From CAYUCE01 sp964443275 (lineage in GTDB: Bacteria; Bipolaricaulota; Bipolaricaulia; CAYUCE01): 49,433 nt of DNA. Numbering within the stretch: position 1 is the stretch's first letter; each line of letters opens with the position of its first letter. Of this stretch, positions 16,816-25,304 are shown in pieces. The stretch lies in NCBI GenBank assembly GCA_964443275.1, contig CAYUCE010000007.1:1-49433 (forward strand), read 5' to 3'. The position numbers and the translations under genes were made by a program. The notes under the pieces were generated by a model, which saw only the letters and a program-made list of their open reading frames with translations, ran no database searches and was not told where the DNA came from.

Positions 16816-17868
16816 CTAAGCTTTAGATACCCCAGCCTCCTCGAAGGTAGCCATGCCGGTTAAGATTTTAATACCGGCTTCCACTAAATTAATTCCCAAA
16901 GCAGCTCCCGTACCTTCTCCCAAACGTAGGTTAAGATTTAATAGAGGGGAAAGTCCCATCCTATCGAGCATAGTTTTGTGTCCTATCTCTGGGGAGAGAT
17001 GAGAGGCTATGATATATTGTTTTGCTCGGGGAGCAAGTTGGCAAGCGATCAAGGCTCCTGCGGTAGATATGAACCCATCAATAACTACCGGTATTTTGTT
17101 GGCCGCTGCTCCCAAAACACATCCAGCAAGGCCTCCGATTTCAAATCCACCCAGCTTAGCAAGGACCCCCACTGGATCTTTCGCATCCGGCTGATTTACG
17201 CTCAAGGCTTTTTCGATGACCTCGACCTTCCTGTCCAGGGTTTTATCGTCTATACCAGTACCTCTACCGGTTACCTCTTTTGGGGCCAAATTAGTGAAAA
17301 CTGCGGCTATAGCGCTGCTGGGGGTAGTGTTCCCAATACCCATTTCGCCTATTCCTAAGATATCCAAGCCCTTATCGCTTAGTTCATCCACTACCTGAAT
17401 GCCCGCTTCAATAGATTGGAGCCCTTCTTCTCGACTCATGGCCGGGCCCTTTAGGAAATTTTTAGTCCCATAACTTACTTTTTTTACTAACAGCCGGGGG
17501 GAACCTTCCAGATCGCATTTCACCCCCATATCCACAACTATAACTTCTGCTCCTATATGTTCGGCAAGAACATTGATCCCAGCTTTACCATCGATGAAGT
17601 TTCTAACCATCTGCACAGTAACTTCTTGGGGATAGGCACTGACTCCCTCTTTCACCACTCCGTGATCACCGGCCAGGGTTAAAATTACCTTGTTTTTAAA
17701 TTCAGGACACAAACTTCCGGTGATTCCCACAACCCTCTTAGCCAACTCTTCTAGCCGACCGAGGCTGCCTGAGGGCTTGGTCAAAGAATCTAACTTCCTT
17801 TGTGCTTCTTCCATAAGTTTTTCATGGATAGGCTCGATGTTTTCAATAGTTTCATCAATTTTTCTCAT
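16816..17868 (-). CDS. cobT: Nicotinate-nucleotide--dimethylbenzimidazole phosphoribosyltransferase
   Basis: 350 residues, full length. It transfers ribose phosphate from nicotinate mononucleotide to the lower-ligand base, giving alpha-ribazole phosphate for cobamide assembly. Signatures include KLDSLTKPSGSLGRLEELA near the N-terminus, GDHGVVKEGVSAYPQEVT, GIGEMGIGNTTPSSAI and, near the C-terminus, LRLGEGTGAALG with the conserved Glu, plus KILTGMATFEEAGVS. The start overlaps the cobU stop by 4 bp. Which base it prefers cannot be read from sequence. Confidence 0.97.
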   Translation of the reverse strand: MRKIDETIENIEPIHEKLMEEAQRKLDSLTKPSGSLGRLEELAKRVVGITGSLCPEFKNKVILTLAGDHGVVKEGVSAYPQEVTVQMVRNFIDGKAGINVLAEHIGAEVIVVDMGVKCDLEGSPRLLVKKVSYGTKNFLKGPAMSREEGLQSIEAGIQVVDELSDKGLDILGIGEMGIGNTTPSSAIAAVFTNLAPKEVTGRGTGIDDKTLDRKVEVIEKALSVNQPDAKDPVGVLAKLGGFEIGGLAGCVLGAAANKIPVVIDGFISTAGALIACQLAPRAKQYIIASHLSPEIGHKTMLDRMGLSPLLNLNLRLGEGTGAALGINLVEAGIKILTGMATFEEAGVSKA

Positions 17869-18422
17869 CGGTTTTTAGCCTCCTTAATTTTTATTGGTAA
17901 ACCGGCCACCATAAGAAATACCCGGTCAGCCTGAGAGGCTGCTAGTTGGTTCGCCCTTCCTAAAATATCCCGGTAGATACGGCCCAGGGAAGTTTTTGGC
18001 ACCACACTCATACCCACTTCATTGGAAATTATTATTAGTTTGAACCCCTTATTTTGAGCTATATCTAGAGTTTTCCTAACCCTACCTAAAACCTTATTTT
18101 CAAGTTGATCTTTCTCTTCTCCTTTGCTTTGATAAAGATCTAATAAGTTGGATACCCAAAAACTAAGATCATCAAACAAGACCAAATCAACGTCGTTATC
18201 TGCGTTTGCAAGCACTATGTCTATATCTATCTCTTCCTCAACCGTCTGCCAGGATTCCGGGCGATCTTCTATATGCCTTTTAATCCTTTTCTTCATCTCT
18301 TCATCGCAAGGCACACCGGAGGCTAGATAGATCACACTATGGCCGTAATTTTTCGCCAATTGGATACCATAAGAACTTTTCCCGCTCCTCGCTCCTCCCA
18401 GAATAAGTATAATTTCAGTCAT
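17865..18422 (-). CDS. cobU: Adenosylcobinamide kinase / adenosylcobinamide-phosphate guanylyltransferase
   Basis: 185 residues. It phosphorylates adenosylcobinamide and then transfers GMP to give AdoCbi-GDP. The P-loop is GGARSGKSSYGIQLA at about residues 8-22. VIYLASG, the histidine in RIKRHIEDRPESWQTVEE (guanylylation site region) and IISNEVGMSVVP are all typical. It overlaps cobC by 8 bp and cobT by 4 bp, showing tight translational coupling in the nucleotide-loop assembly operon. Confidence 0.97.
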   Translation of the reverse strand: MTEIILILGGARSGKSSYGIQLAKNYGHSVIYLASGVPCDEEMKKRIKRHIEDRPESWQTVEEEIDIDIVLANADNDVDLVLFDDLSFWVSNLLDLYQSKGEEKDQLENKVLGRVRKTLDIAQNKGFKLIIISNEVGMSVVPKTSLGRIYRDILGRANQLAASQADRVFLMVAGLPIKIKEAKNR

Positions 18423-19041
18423 CTTTTATCTTTTGATTTAAGTGAGTAGTCTGATTAATCAAGGTAACTAAGGGCCCACCTTCGTAATATTCAATCCTAC
18501 TTATGGAGCCCAGGTTAACCTTTAATCTCCAAAACGATTTTAAGGTTGTATCCAGAGCATGGAGTAACATAATCTTAATTGAGCCTCCATGGGAAACTAT
18601 GGCCACAGTTTGCTCTCCTAAGTCCACTTGGATAAAACTTAAAAATGACAACACTCTATCTTTAAACTCCCTCACATTCTCTCCTTTTGGTGGGGAAAAG
18701 CTTTCTAAATCCGCTTGCCACTGCTTCCATTGATCGGTATATTTTGTCGCTATCTCAGTAAAAGTTAACCCCTCCCAATCACCGAAGCACAGCTCATTTA
18801 ATCGGGAATCTTTAAGGTGAGTAACTTTGTGCTTTTTAGCAATAATCCTAGCTGTAGCGTTTGCCCTACTAAGGGTTGAACTATAAATTATATCCAACTT
18901 TTCTTTACATAAAACTTGAGAGATGGCCTTGGCTTGGATGATACCCCGCTGGTTAAGTGAGACGTCGGTGGTTCCCATGTATCTACCTTCTTCGGACCAT
19001 TTAGTGTCACCATGACGGATAAGAATTAACCTTCCCATCAT
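18415..19041 (-). CDS. cobC: Histidine phosphatase, alpha-ribazole phosphatase
   Basis: 208 residues of the phosphoglycerate-mutase-like histidine phosphatase family. The catalytic motif LIRHGDTKWSEEGRYMG is at the N-terminus, with SSTLSRANATARI, FGDWEGLTF and the second histidine in VAIVSHGGSI. In this context it is assigned as CobC, which removes the phosphate from alpha-ribazole phosphate or from adenosylcobalamin 5'-phosphate. Sequence alone would allow other substrates; its place between cobS and cobU makes the call. An ATG with a GGAGG-type site starts it about 5 bp after cobS. Confidence 0.92.
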   Translation of the reverse strand: MMGRLILIRHGDTKWSEEGRYMGTTDVSLNQRGIIQAKAISQVLCKEKLDIIYSSTLSRANATARIIAKKHKVTHLKDSRLNELCFGDWEGLTFTEIATKYTDQWKQWQADLESFSPPKGENVREFKDRVLSFLSFIQVDLGEQTVAIVSHGGSIKIMLLHALDTTLKSFWRLKVNLGSISRIEYYEGGPLVTLINQTTHLNQKIKDD

Positions 19042-19046
19042 GCCTC

Positions 19047-19805
19047 CTAAATTGAGTAAAAATGAATCATAACCATAGCTATTAACCCTACTACCCTTAC
19101 TAGCTCATTAGCCGCTCCCATTACATCGCCGCTTACTCCGCCTAAGTTGCGGTTGGCAATGCACATTATTGTAAATACAACACCTAAACTCACCACCAGG
19201 CCTACCAGGCTTGATAAGCCTACCCAGATAGCTAACCCCACGGTTAACCCCAGTCCGATTAGAAAATCCGTGTTAGAATTTTTCTCTATAAAAATTGATC
19301 CCATCCCTCGGTGAGAGCTTTTGCCAAAAGCAATCATGGCAAGCATACCTAGGTTTGCGAACACCTCTATCCCCATAAAGGTTAAGGTGAGAGGAATGTA
19401 AGGTAATTTCAGAGAAAAGAGGCTCACCGCCGCTGAGTACTCCAGTAGTAAAATTAGAACAATTGATAAGGCACCTCCCACTCCAGTTGATGAATCCTTC
19501 ATCGCCTCCAGTTTTTTCGCTTGATTACCTGAAACCGCTAACCCATCGGCAAAGTCCGCTAATCCATCCAGATGGTTTATACCTGTTATCAGATGAACTA
19601 GGGTTACATAGAAAGCTCCCCCCATAAAAATGGGAAGAGATGATAAACTTGCCCCGATAATTCCTATCAGGCCGCCTAGAAGAAACCCAACTATTGCGAG
19701 AAGGTAGCCGTGATTTCGAAAAGCTTCAAAGCTTTTCTCATCTCTTCCCAGGGGGATGGTTGATAAAAAGCCAACTCCACCTATTAATCCCCTTAAATGA
19801 TCCAT
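19047..19805 (-). CDS. cobS: Adenosylcobinamide-GDP ribazoletransferase
   Basis: 252 residues, a multi-spanning membrane enzyme that joins AdoCbi-GDP with alpha-ribazole (or its phosphate) in the last assembly step. The key motif NHLDGLADFADGLAV with its acidic residues is at about 73-87. FLSTIPLG and the later GVSGDVMGAANELVR are also family hallmarks. The start overlaps cbiB by 13 bp. Confidence 0.96.
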   Translation of the reverse strand: MDHLRGLIGGVGFLSTIPLGRDEKSFEAFRNHGYLLAIVGFLLGGLIGIIGASLSSLPIFMGGAFYVTLVHLITGINHLDGLADFADGLAVSGNQAKKLEAMKDSSTGVGGALSIVLILLLEYSAAVSLFSLKLPYIPLTLTFMGIEVFANLGMLAMIAFGKSSHRGMGSIFIEKNSNTDFLIGLGLTVGLAIWVGLSSLVGLVVSLGVVFTIMCIANRNLGGVSGDVMGAANELVRVVGLIAMVMIHFYSI

Positions 19806-20701
19806 ACGATACCACCGGCCAGAAGTAATGTGATAACCGTAGAGACCTTGATTAAGTTTATTCCCCGCTTAACATCTTCTTTTTTAGGCAAAGAATATTC
19901 ACTTCCTAGGGAGTAGTAACCAGGCTTGGTTAAATTGACCTCCAATACTCCGGTCATAGCTGCCATAGGCCAACCAGCGTTGGGGCTACTTGACAAGCCG
20001 CGATCCCGACTACCTATCCTAAAAGCATTTATACTAACACTCGCCACGCTGATGATGAAAAATGACAAGCGAGCTGGGAGATAGTTCAATATATCGTCCA
20101 GTTTTGCGCTCAGGTAACCTATATCTTGTAATTTACTTGACTTATAACCTACCATTGAATCCAGAGTATTCACCGATTTATAAGCCATAGCGGAAGCAAC
20201 ACCTCCGACTATGCCCCAGGGAAGACCCACTATAAAGTAAAAAAGCGGTGATAAGATCCCATCCAGAAAGTTTTCCGAAAGGGACTCTAGGATTGCAGAT
20301 CGTAGTTCACCTTTATTTAGGTTTTTTGTGTCCCGTCCCACCAAAGCCCGTAATTTGAAGCGAACATTGCTTTGATCTCTCTGAATTAAATCCGACAAAT
20401 TCCAAGCAGTATCAGTTAACATACTAATAGAGAAGGTAGACTTTAGAAGGAAAGCAGATAAGATAAAGCCAAATAAGTTGGATAGTTGAAAAGCAAGCCA
20501 AAGGACAATAGCTGTTAAAAAGGTACTGAGGGTTATAACGGCAATAGCTAATAAACTACCGTATAGCCGGTTCTTACCGAAAGATCTAATACTTTTAATA
20601 AATGAGCCCATCCACCTTACCGGATGTAGGAACTCCCGTGGTTCTCCAAATAATAGATCGATAGCCAATGCTCCCATCAGTACGATCAATTCTTTATCCA
20701 T
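19793..20701 (-). CDS. cbiB: Adenosylcobinamide-phosphate synthase (CbiB)
   Basis: 302 residues, integral membrane. It condenses adenosylcobyric acid with aminopropanol phosphate. The N-terminal LLFGEPREFLHPVRWMGSFI and the central RDTKNLNKGELRSAILESLSENFLDGILSPLFYFIVGLPWG are diagnostic, as is SSPNAGWPMAAMTGVLEVNL. It starts 3 bp after the cbiP stop and overlaps cobS. CbiB works with CobD (supplying the linker), encoded four genes further on. CobS, the later-acting enzyme, is the immediate neighbour. Confidence 0.96.
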   Translation of the reverse strand: MDKELIVLMGALAIDLLFGEPREFLHPVRWMGSFIKSIRSFGKNRLYGSLLAIAVITLSTFLTAIVLWLAFQLSNLFGFILSAFLLKSTFSISMLTDTAWNLSDLIQRDQSNVRFKLRALVGRDTKNLNKGELRSAILESLSENFLDGILSPLFYFIVGLPWGIVGGVASAMAYKSVNTLDSMVGYKSSKLQDIGYLSAKLDDILNYLPARLSFFIISVASVSINAFRIGSRDRGLSSSPNAGWPMAAMTGVLEVNLTKPGYYSLGSEYSLPKKEDVKRGINLIKVSTVITLLLAGGIVWII

Positions 20702-20703
20702 TA

Positions 20704-22173
20704 CTAGTCAAACCCCAAAAGATGATAAATAATATCCATATTTAAGCTCTCTTTAACTATTCTAGCCCAATCTTGGTATGAATTGTTTGTTTTCTGGTTT
20801 GAGGCTAAACTTGGGGGCGTTAATTTGCGGCTTGTAAATAGGTAATCAAGCAATGCGCTCCTGAAATTTTGGTTCCAAAACAGCCCGTGCATGTAGGTTC
20901 CAAAGACCAACCCATCCTCTTTTATATATCCTTCTTCCTCAAATACCCGGTGGTGGTTACCCTTAGTGGTACCCATATGAATTTCGTACCCCTTTAGCTT
21001 TTGACCTTTAATTGGTCCCAGGATAGGACCTCCGCCGGCTACAGTCCTTTTTACTTGGTTAGCTCTCTTTTTATAGCTTTCGAACTTGGTGATCACGTTA
21101 AGCAGGCCTAGCCCCGGTATGGTTCTGGTTTCCTTGCTTACACTTTCCATCCCGCAGTCGATTATTTCTTTTCCCAGCATCTGAAACCCACCGCACACAC
21201 CGATAATTGGTCCTTTGAATTGATCAATTTGTTTTCCCATACCCGCTTGCTTAAGGGTTAGGAGATCATCAACTGTATTTTTGGTACCCGGTAAAATAAT
21301 CACATCGGGGGCACCGATATTCTCCTTTAAGTCCACGTATTTTACTCTCACTCTACTTTCGGATTCCAAGGATTCAAAATCGGTGAAATTTGATATATGC
21401 GGTAGTTTAATTACTGCAATTTCTATATCTTTATCTTCATTATCCCTATCTTTGTCACTTAAGGATAAGGAATCCTCAGAAGGTATATTCACTTCAGAGT
21501 GTGGAATTATCCCCATTGTGGGAATTCCGGTAAGATCTTCCAGCTTGTTTAACCCCGAAGTTAGGAGATTCTTGTCTCCCCTAAACTTGTTGATAACAAA
21601 ACCTTTTAGTTTGGCTTTTACATCTGGAGGAAGCAATTTCGTAGTTCCGTAAAGACTGGCAAATACACCTCCCCGGTCGATGTCTCCAATTAAGATAATC
21701 GGGAACCCGGTAGTTCGTGCCATTCCCAGATTTACTATATCTCGATCATAAAGATTAATCTCCGCCGCCCCACCGGCACCTTCTACCAGGATTACTTGGT
21801 ACTCATCCACCAGGCGTCTAAATGAGCTTAAAACCCAAGATCTTAGCTTTGGGTATAATTTATGATAATCACCAGGCTTTTTATCGGTGTAAGGCTTTCC
21901 TTTTACGATGACTTGAGATATACCTTCGCCTTTGGGCTTAAGCAGTATGGGGTTCATATCGGTAGTGGGTTTGATACCGGCAGCTTTTGCCTGCACGGCT
22001 TGCGAGATACCTATTTCACCCCCCTCTTTAGTTACCCAAGAGTTAAGGCTCATATTTTGAGCCTTAAAAGGGGTTACCTTTATTCCTTGATTTGCTAGAA
22101 TGCGGCACAAAGCAGTTACTAACAAGCTTTTTCCCGCATATGAGGAAGTTCCAAAAATTATAATTCCGTTCAC
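20704..22173 (-). CDS. cbiP: Cobyric acid synthase
   Basis: 489 residues. It amidates adenosylcobyrinic acid a,c-diamide at four side chains using glutamine and ATP. The N-terminal BioD-like ATPase domain has the P-loop GTSSYAGKSLLVTALCRIL, followed by ILLKPKGEGISQVIVKGKP and ILVEGAGGAAEINL. The C-terminal type 1 glutamine amidotransferase-like domain has the nucleophile region GVCGGFQMLGKEI and the histidine in YMHGLFWN. It opens the tight cbiP-cbiB-cobS-cobC-cobU-cobT-cobD series. No corrin-ring genes are present, so in this window the pathway starts from a corrinoid acid or salvaged precursor. Confidence 0.97.
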   Translation of the reverse strand: MNGIIIFGTSSYAGKSLLVTALCRILANQGIKVTPFKAQNMSLNSWVTKEGGEIGISQAVQAKAAGIKPTTDMNPILLKPKGEGISQVIVKGKPYTDKKPGDYHKLYPKLRSWVLSSFRRLVDEYQVILVEGAGGAAEINLYDRDIVNLGMARTTGFPIILIGDIDRGGVFASLYGTTKLLPPDVKAKLKGFVINKFRGDKNLLTSGLNKLEDLTGIPTMGIIPHSEVNIPSEDSLSLSDKDRDNEDKDIEIAVIKLPHISNFTDFESLESESRVRVKYVDLKENIGAPDVIILPGTKNTVDDLLTLKQAGMGKQIDQFKGPIIGVCGGFQMLGKEIIDCGMESVSKETRTIPGLGLLNVITKFESYKKRANQVKRTVAGGGPILGPIKGQKLKGYEIHMGTTKGNHHRVFEEEGYIKEDGLVFGTYMHGLFWNQNFRSALLDYLFTSRKLTPPSLASNQKTNNSYQDWARIVKESLNMDIIYHLLGFD

Positions 22174-22228
22174 TGATTAATTTCCCCTTCTTTAATTTTG
22201 TGTATCTATTTAGCCACATGAAACCTTT

Positions 22229-22390
22229 AGAATGACACAGAGGTCATTGTCTACATCTGGCGTATCATAAAAACGTAGGGTTGGGCCTCTGCGCCCAACC
22301 GAAACATGCCGGAATGGCACGGAGGCCATTCCCTACATCTGGCCTATGGCGAATTTGTATCTTAAAGCCTCTGTACCCCACTGAATGCAT
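22229..22390. repeat. Composite REP-like hairpin repeats, block 1
   Basis: Alternating hairpins. Type A reads AATGAC-N6-GTCATT (22231-22248). Type B reads GTTGGGC-N6-GCCCAAC (22280-22299). A better type A follows, GGAATGGC-N6-GCCATTCC (22311-22332), and then a decayed B-like stretch. The A to B distance is about 50 bp, the same as in block 2 at 25.2 kb. Together with block 2 this is a dispersed repeat family. It lies between bioY and cbiP. Confidence 0.8.
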
Positions 22391-22452
22391 ACCGTCAGAA
22401 GTTAAGGTTCTCCTATTATGGCTTGTTCAGCCGCTAAACAATTACAATTTTG

Positions 22453-23076
22453 TTAAGCATCGAATTCACCGTTGTAATCTTGGTTGGGGGATATCCCTGT
22501 GCCAATCATGGTAGCGATTATAGCCTTTATTAAATCCACCCATATAAAAGGTATTACCGCCAATTGTAGTGTCTTTAGAAATCCGGTACCCAGCTTTATA
22601 GACAGTTGAAGAGAACCGGTAAAATAAATAAGCCCCACAGCCATTAGGTTAATTCCTAGCAGCGGAAGAAACCGTCTCATTCTCACATAATTTTGAGTAA
22701 ACCAACCGGTTATCCCTGAAGCTAGGATGAAGCCCAATAGATAACCTCCAGTAACGCCTGCCAGAATGGAGATTCCCCCGCTCATACCTGTAAACCAAGG
22801 CAAACCCATTCCCCCAAAAAACACATAAAAAAGCTGGCTTAAGCTACCACACCAGGAACCCAGAAGAATTCCCGATAACAGGACGACCAAGACCTGCCCG
22901 GTTATGGGAACTGGTGTATAAGGCAAGGGTATTTTGATCTGGGCGCTAATGCCAGTTGCTGCTGCCATTCCCAGACTTAATCCGACCTTTTGTAAAATAC
23001 CTAACTTGTATCTCCGCCGGTGATAGTTAAATCTGATCTTTTTGTAGTAAGTTAGTAAACCTTCTGATTTCTGCAT
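22453..23076 (-). CDS. bioY: Biotin transporter S component (BioY family)
   Basis: 207 residues with about six membrane helices. The BioY signatures are AAATGISAQIKIPLPYTPVPITGQVLVVLLSG, GSWCGSLSQLFYVFFGGMGLPWF, and GGISILAGVTGGYLLGFILAS. BioY binds and imports biotin, usually with an ECF energy-coupling module supplied elsewhere. Its place inside a corrinoid block is odd. It lies between two copies of the REP-like repeat, together with btuC2 and btuD2. A biotin ligase gene lies at 34 kb. Confidence 0.93.
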   Translation of the reverse strand: MQKSEGLLTYYKKIRFNYHRRRYKLGILQKVGLSLGMAAATGISAQIKIPLPYTPVPITGQVLVVLLSGILLGSWCGSLSQLFYVFFGGMGLPWFTGMSGGISILAGVTGGYLLGFILASGITGWFTQNYVRMRRFLPLLGINLMAVGLIYFTGSLQLSIKLGTGFLKTLQLAVIPFIWVDLIKAIIATMIGTGISPNQDYNGEFDA

Positions 23077-23195
23077 TTAAAACACCCCTTTTCCTGTTCC
23101 CAGAACGAAATTTTCAGATTCAGATACAAATTTCATTTGCTTAACCCTATTAATTTAATGCCTTTAGCATAATTTCAAGAAACAATTTGATTACC

Positions 23196-23975
23196 TTAAC
23201 TTTCATCTAAGGTAATGATAGTGAGGGGCAACTCATTGACTGGGTGAGAATAGACTCTCGCTTCTGCCCCATACACTTCCTTAATGTTTTTAGTAGTGAC
23301 TACTTCTTCCGGTACTCCCTGAGTATAAATCTCCCCCTCCTTCAAAAGAGCTAGCCAGTCACAGTGCTGGGCGGCCAGATTCAAATCGTGATGAGCGGCA
23401 ATAACGGTGAGAGCTTTTTGGTGGCTCAGTTCTTTGACCAGTTTTAGGGTCTCAATTTGGTGATTTATATCTAAACTTGCCGTTGGCTCATCGAGAAGGA
23501 GTACTTTTGGTTGTTGGGTTAGAGCACGTGCTATAACTAGCCTCTGCTTTTCGCCTCCTGAAAGTTCTCCTACCTTTCGCTCGGCGAGATGTTGAGTTCG
23601 AGTATTCTTCATCGCTTGCCAGGCGATGGCCATATCTTTTTTCCCCTCAGAACGGAGGCGTCCCAGATGCGGTGTTCGCCCCATAAGCACCAGTTCGAAA
23701 GCGGTGAAAGTCCTAGGTAAGCTGGGATTTTGAGGTACGGTAGCTACAAGGCAAGCAAGATCCTCCCTTTTGATAGTGGTTATATCTTTCCCACCTATAA
23801 GAATGCGGCCGGCAAAGAGTCTGATCAACCGACTCACCCCCTTGATTAAGGTTGATTTTCCGGAGGCATTTGGCCCGATAAGACCTACTATCTCTCCCTG
23901 CTCTGCCTCTAGATTCACCTTCCGTAAAACCACTTTCCCATCATAACCTAACGATATGTTTTCAAGTTCTATCAT
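23196..23975 (-). CDS. btuD: Corrinoid/iron-complex ABC transporter ATPase, second copy
   Basis: 259 residues of standard length. Walker A is GPNASGKST (about 34-42), the signature LSGGEKQRL, Walker B VLLLDEPTASLD and the switch His in AAHHDLNLAAQH. Unlike the first BtuD it has no C-terminal extension. It pairs with the permease encoded 18 bp upstream. Together with BtuF2 it forms a second corrinoid-type importer. Confidence 0.93.
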   Translation of the reverse strand: MIELENISLGYDGKVVLRKVNLEAEQGEIVGLIGPNASGKSTLIKGVSRLIRLFAGRILIGGKDITTIKREDLACLVATVPQNPSLPRTFTAFELVLMGRTPHLGRLRSEGKKDMAIAWQAMKNTRTQHLAERKVGELSGGEKQRLVIARALTQQPKVLLLDEPTASLDINHQIETLKLVKELSHQKALTVIAAHHDLNLAAQHCDWLALLKEGEIYTQGVPEEVVTTKNIKEVYGAEARVYSHPVNELPLTIITLDES

Positions 23976-23993
23976 TGCTTCTTCCCCATTTAA

Positions 23994-25079
23994 TTAGAAG
24001 AACTTTTGTCCTTTCTTCTGACGAAGTAAGTAGAGGAAGAAAGGAGCTCCACAAAACGCCGTAACCACTCCCACTGGAATTTCTGTAGGTGCCAGCAGCG
24101 TGTGAGCCAGAGCGTCGGCCAGAATTAAGAAGATCCCCCCGGTCAAAGCGGCCAGAGGTATTAAAAATCGGTGATCCGGTCCCCAAATAAGTCTTACCGC
24201 GTGAGGGACGATTATTCCTACGAAACCTATAAGGCCGGTGAAGGAAACCGCGGCGGCGGTAATAAGAGTAGCGGTGACCAGCAGGATGATCTTGACTCTT
24301 TCTACGTTAATACCCAATTGTTGAGCCTGGTCCTCGTCAAGCTGCATCACATTAAGTGGCCGGGCATAAAGCCAAATAATTACGATTCCTATGGTTACAT
24401 AAGGGATGACCATCCATACCTCATTCCATTCACTCAAAGAGAGTCCCCCTAAAAGCCAAAATATGATCCCGTGCAATTTTTTCCCAAAAAGGGTAAATAG
24501 ATAAGAGGTGACGGAGGACAAAAATGCTCCTAGGGCTACCCCGGCTAAGATAAGTGTGGTCGGGGGTAAGGTCCTGCCCACCCGGGCTAAGCCATATACT
24601 ATGGCTACAGCGGATAAGGCTCCCACAAAAGCAAATAAAGGGACTATACCAAAGCCCATCCACTGCAAGGTAAAAGGCACTAGAAAGCCAATTGTTGCCC
24701 CTAATCCTGCCCCTTGAGCAATCCCCAATAGATAGGGATCAGCCAAGGGATTGCGAAACAAACCTTGATAAGTAGCCCCAGCTACTGCTAAGCTTGCTCC
24801 CACTAACCCGGCTAGAAGGATTCGGGGAAGCCTTATGTCTATGATTATAATCTCATAATTTTGAGGCCAACTGGGAGTGATATGTAGAAAAGGTATTCTT
24901 GAAAATAGGATCTCAAAACAGGTGACAAAAGGTATAGGAGCACTTCCCAAGGTGGTAACAAATACAACCGTTAATATTAAAAGTCCAAAAAGCCCCACTC
25001 CAGCACATATTTTGCTCCGCCAATGAAGGGAACGAGCTCTGAAAGGTTCTTCAGCAGATTTAGAAGAAGTCCGCGGCAT
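23994..25079 (-). CDS. btuC: Corrinoid ABC transporter permease, second copy (FecCD/BtuC family)
   Basis: 361 residues. The FecCD core is complete: RLPRILLAGLVGASLAVAGATYQGLFRNPLADPYLLGIAQGA, the LDEDQAQQLGI coupling loop, and GIIVPHAVRLIWGPDHR with APTEIPVGVVTAFCGAPFFLYLLR. A hydrophilic tail of about 25 residues precedes the first helix. AAAAGGA precedes the ATG. It is separated from its presumed partner btuF2 by the Dph6-like gene and a 225 bp spacer that holds a REP-like repeat, so it may use its own promoter. Confidence 0.93.
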   Translation of the reverse strand: MPRTSSKSAEEPFRARSLHWRSKICAGVGLFGLLILTVVFVTTLGSAPIPFVTCFEILFSRIPFLHITPSWPQNYEIIIIDIRLPRILLAGLVGASLAVAGATYQGLFRNPLADPYLLGIAQGAGLGATIGFLVPFTLQWMGFGIVPLFAFVGALSAVAIVYGLARVGRTLPPTTLILAGVALGAFLSSVTSYLFTLFGKKLHGIIFWLLGGLSLSEWNEVWMVIPYVTIGIVIIWLYARPLNVMQLDEDQAQQLGINVERVKIILLVTATLITAAAVSFTGLIGFVGIIVPHAVRLIWGPDHRFLIPLAALTGGIFLILADALAHTLLAPTEIPVGVVTAFCGAPFFLYLLRQKKGQKFF

Positions 25080-25193
25080 TTTAGTAAATCCTTTTTACTT
25101 TATATTTAGGCTTTTGGTCTCCTTTTAGATGACTTCCTTTGCAAGACCCCGCTTAGCTAGTACAGCATTTCACAGTTGATTAGCACATTGATA

Positions 25194-25265
25194 GGAATGG
25201 CACAGAGGCCATTCCCTACATATGATGGTACCAATGAATTCGTAGGGTTGGGTATGTAGCCAACC
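25194..25265. repeat. Composite REP-like hairpin repeat, block 2
   Basis: Type A hairpin GGAATGGC-N6-GCCATTCC (25194-25215) is followed about 50 bp on by type B, GGTTGG-N8-CCAACC (25246-25265). Sequence and spacing match block 1 at 22.2 kb, including CCCTACAT after A and CGTAGGGTTGGG at B. It sits between btuC2 and the Dph6-like gene, breaking the transporter operon. Confidence 0.8.
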
Positions 25266-25304
25266 GGAAACCAACACGTCCCAACTATTTGTGAAATGAA
25301 TTCC

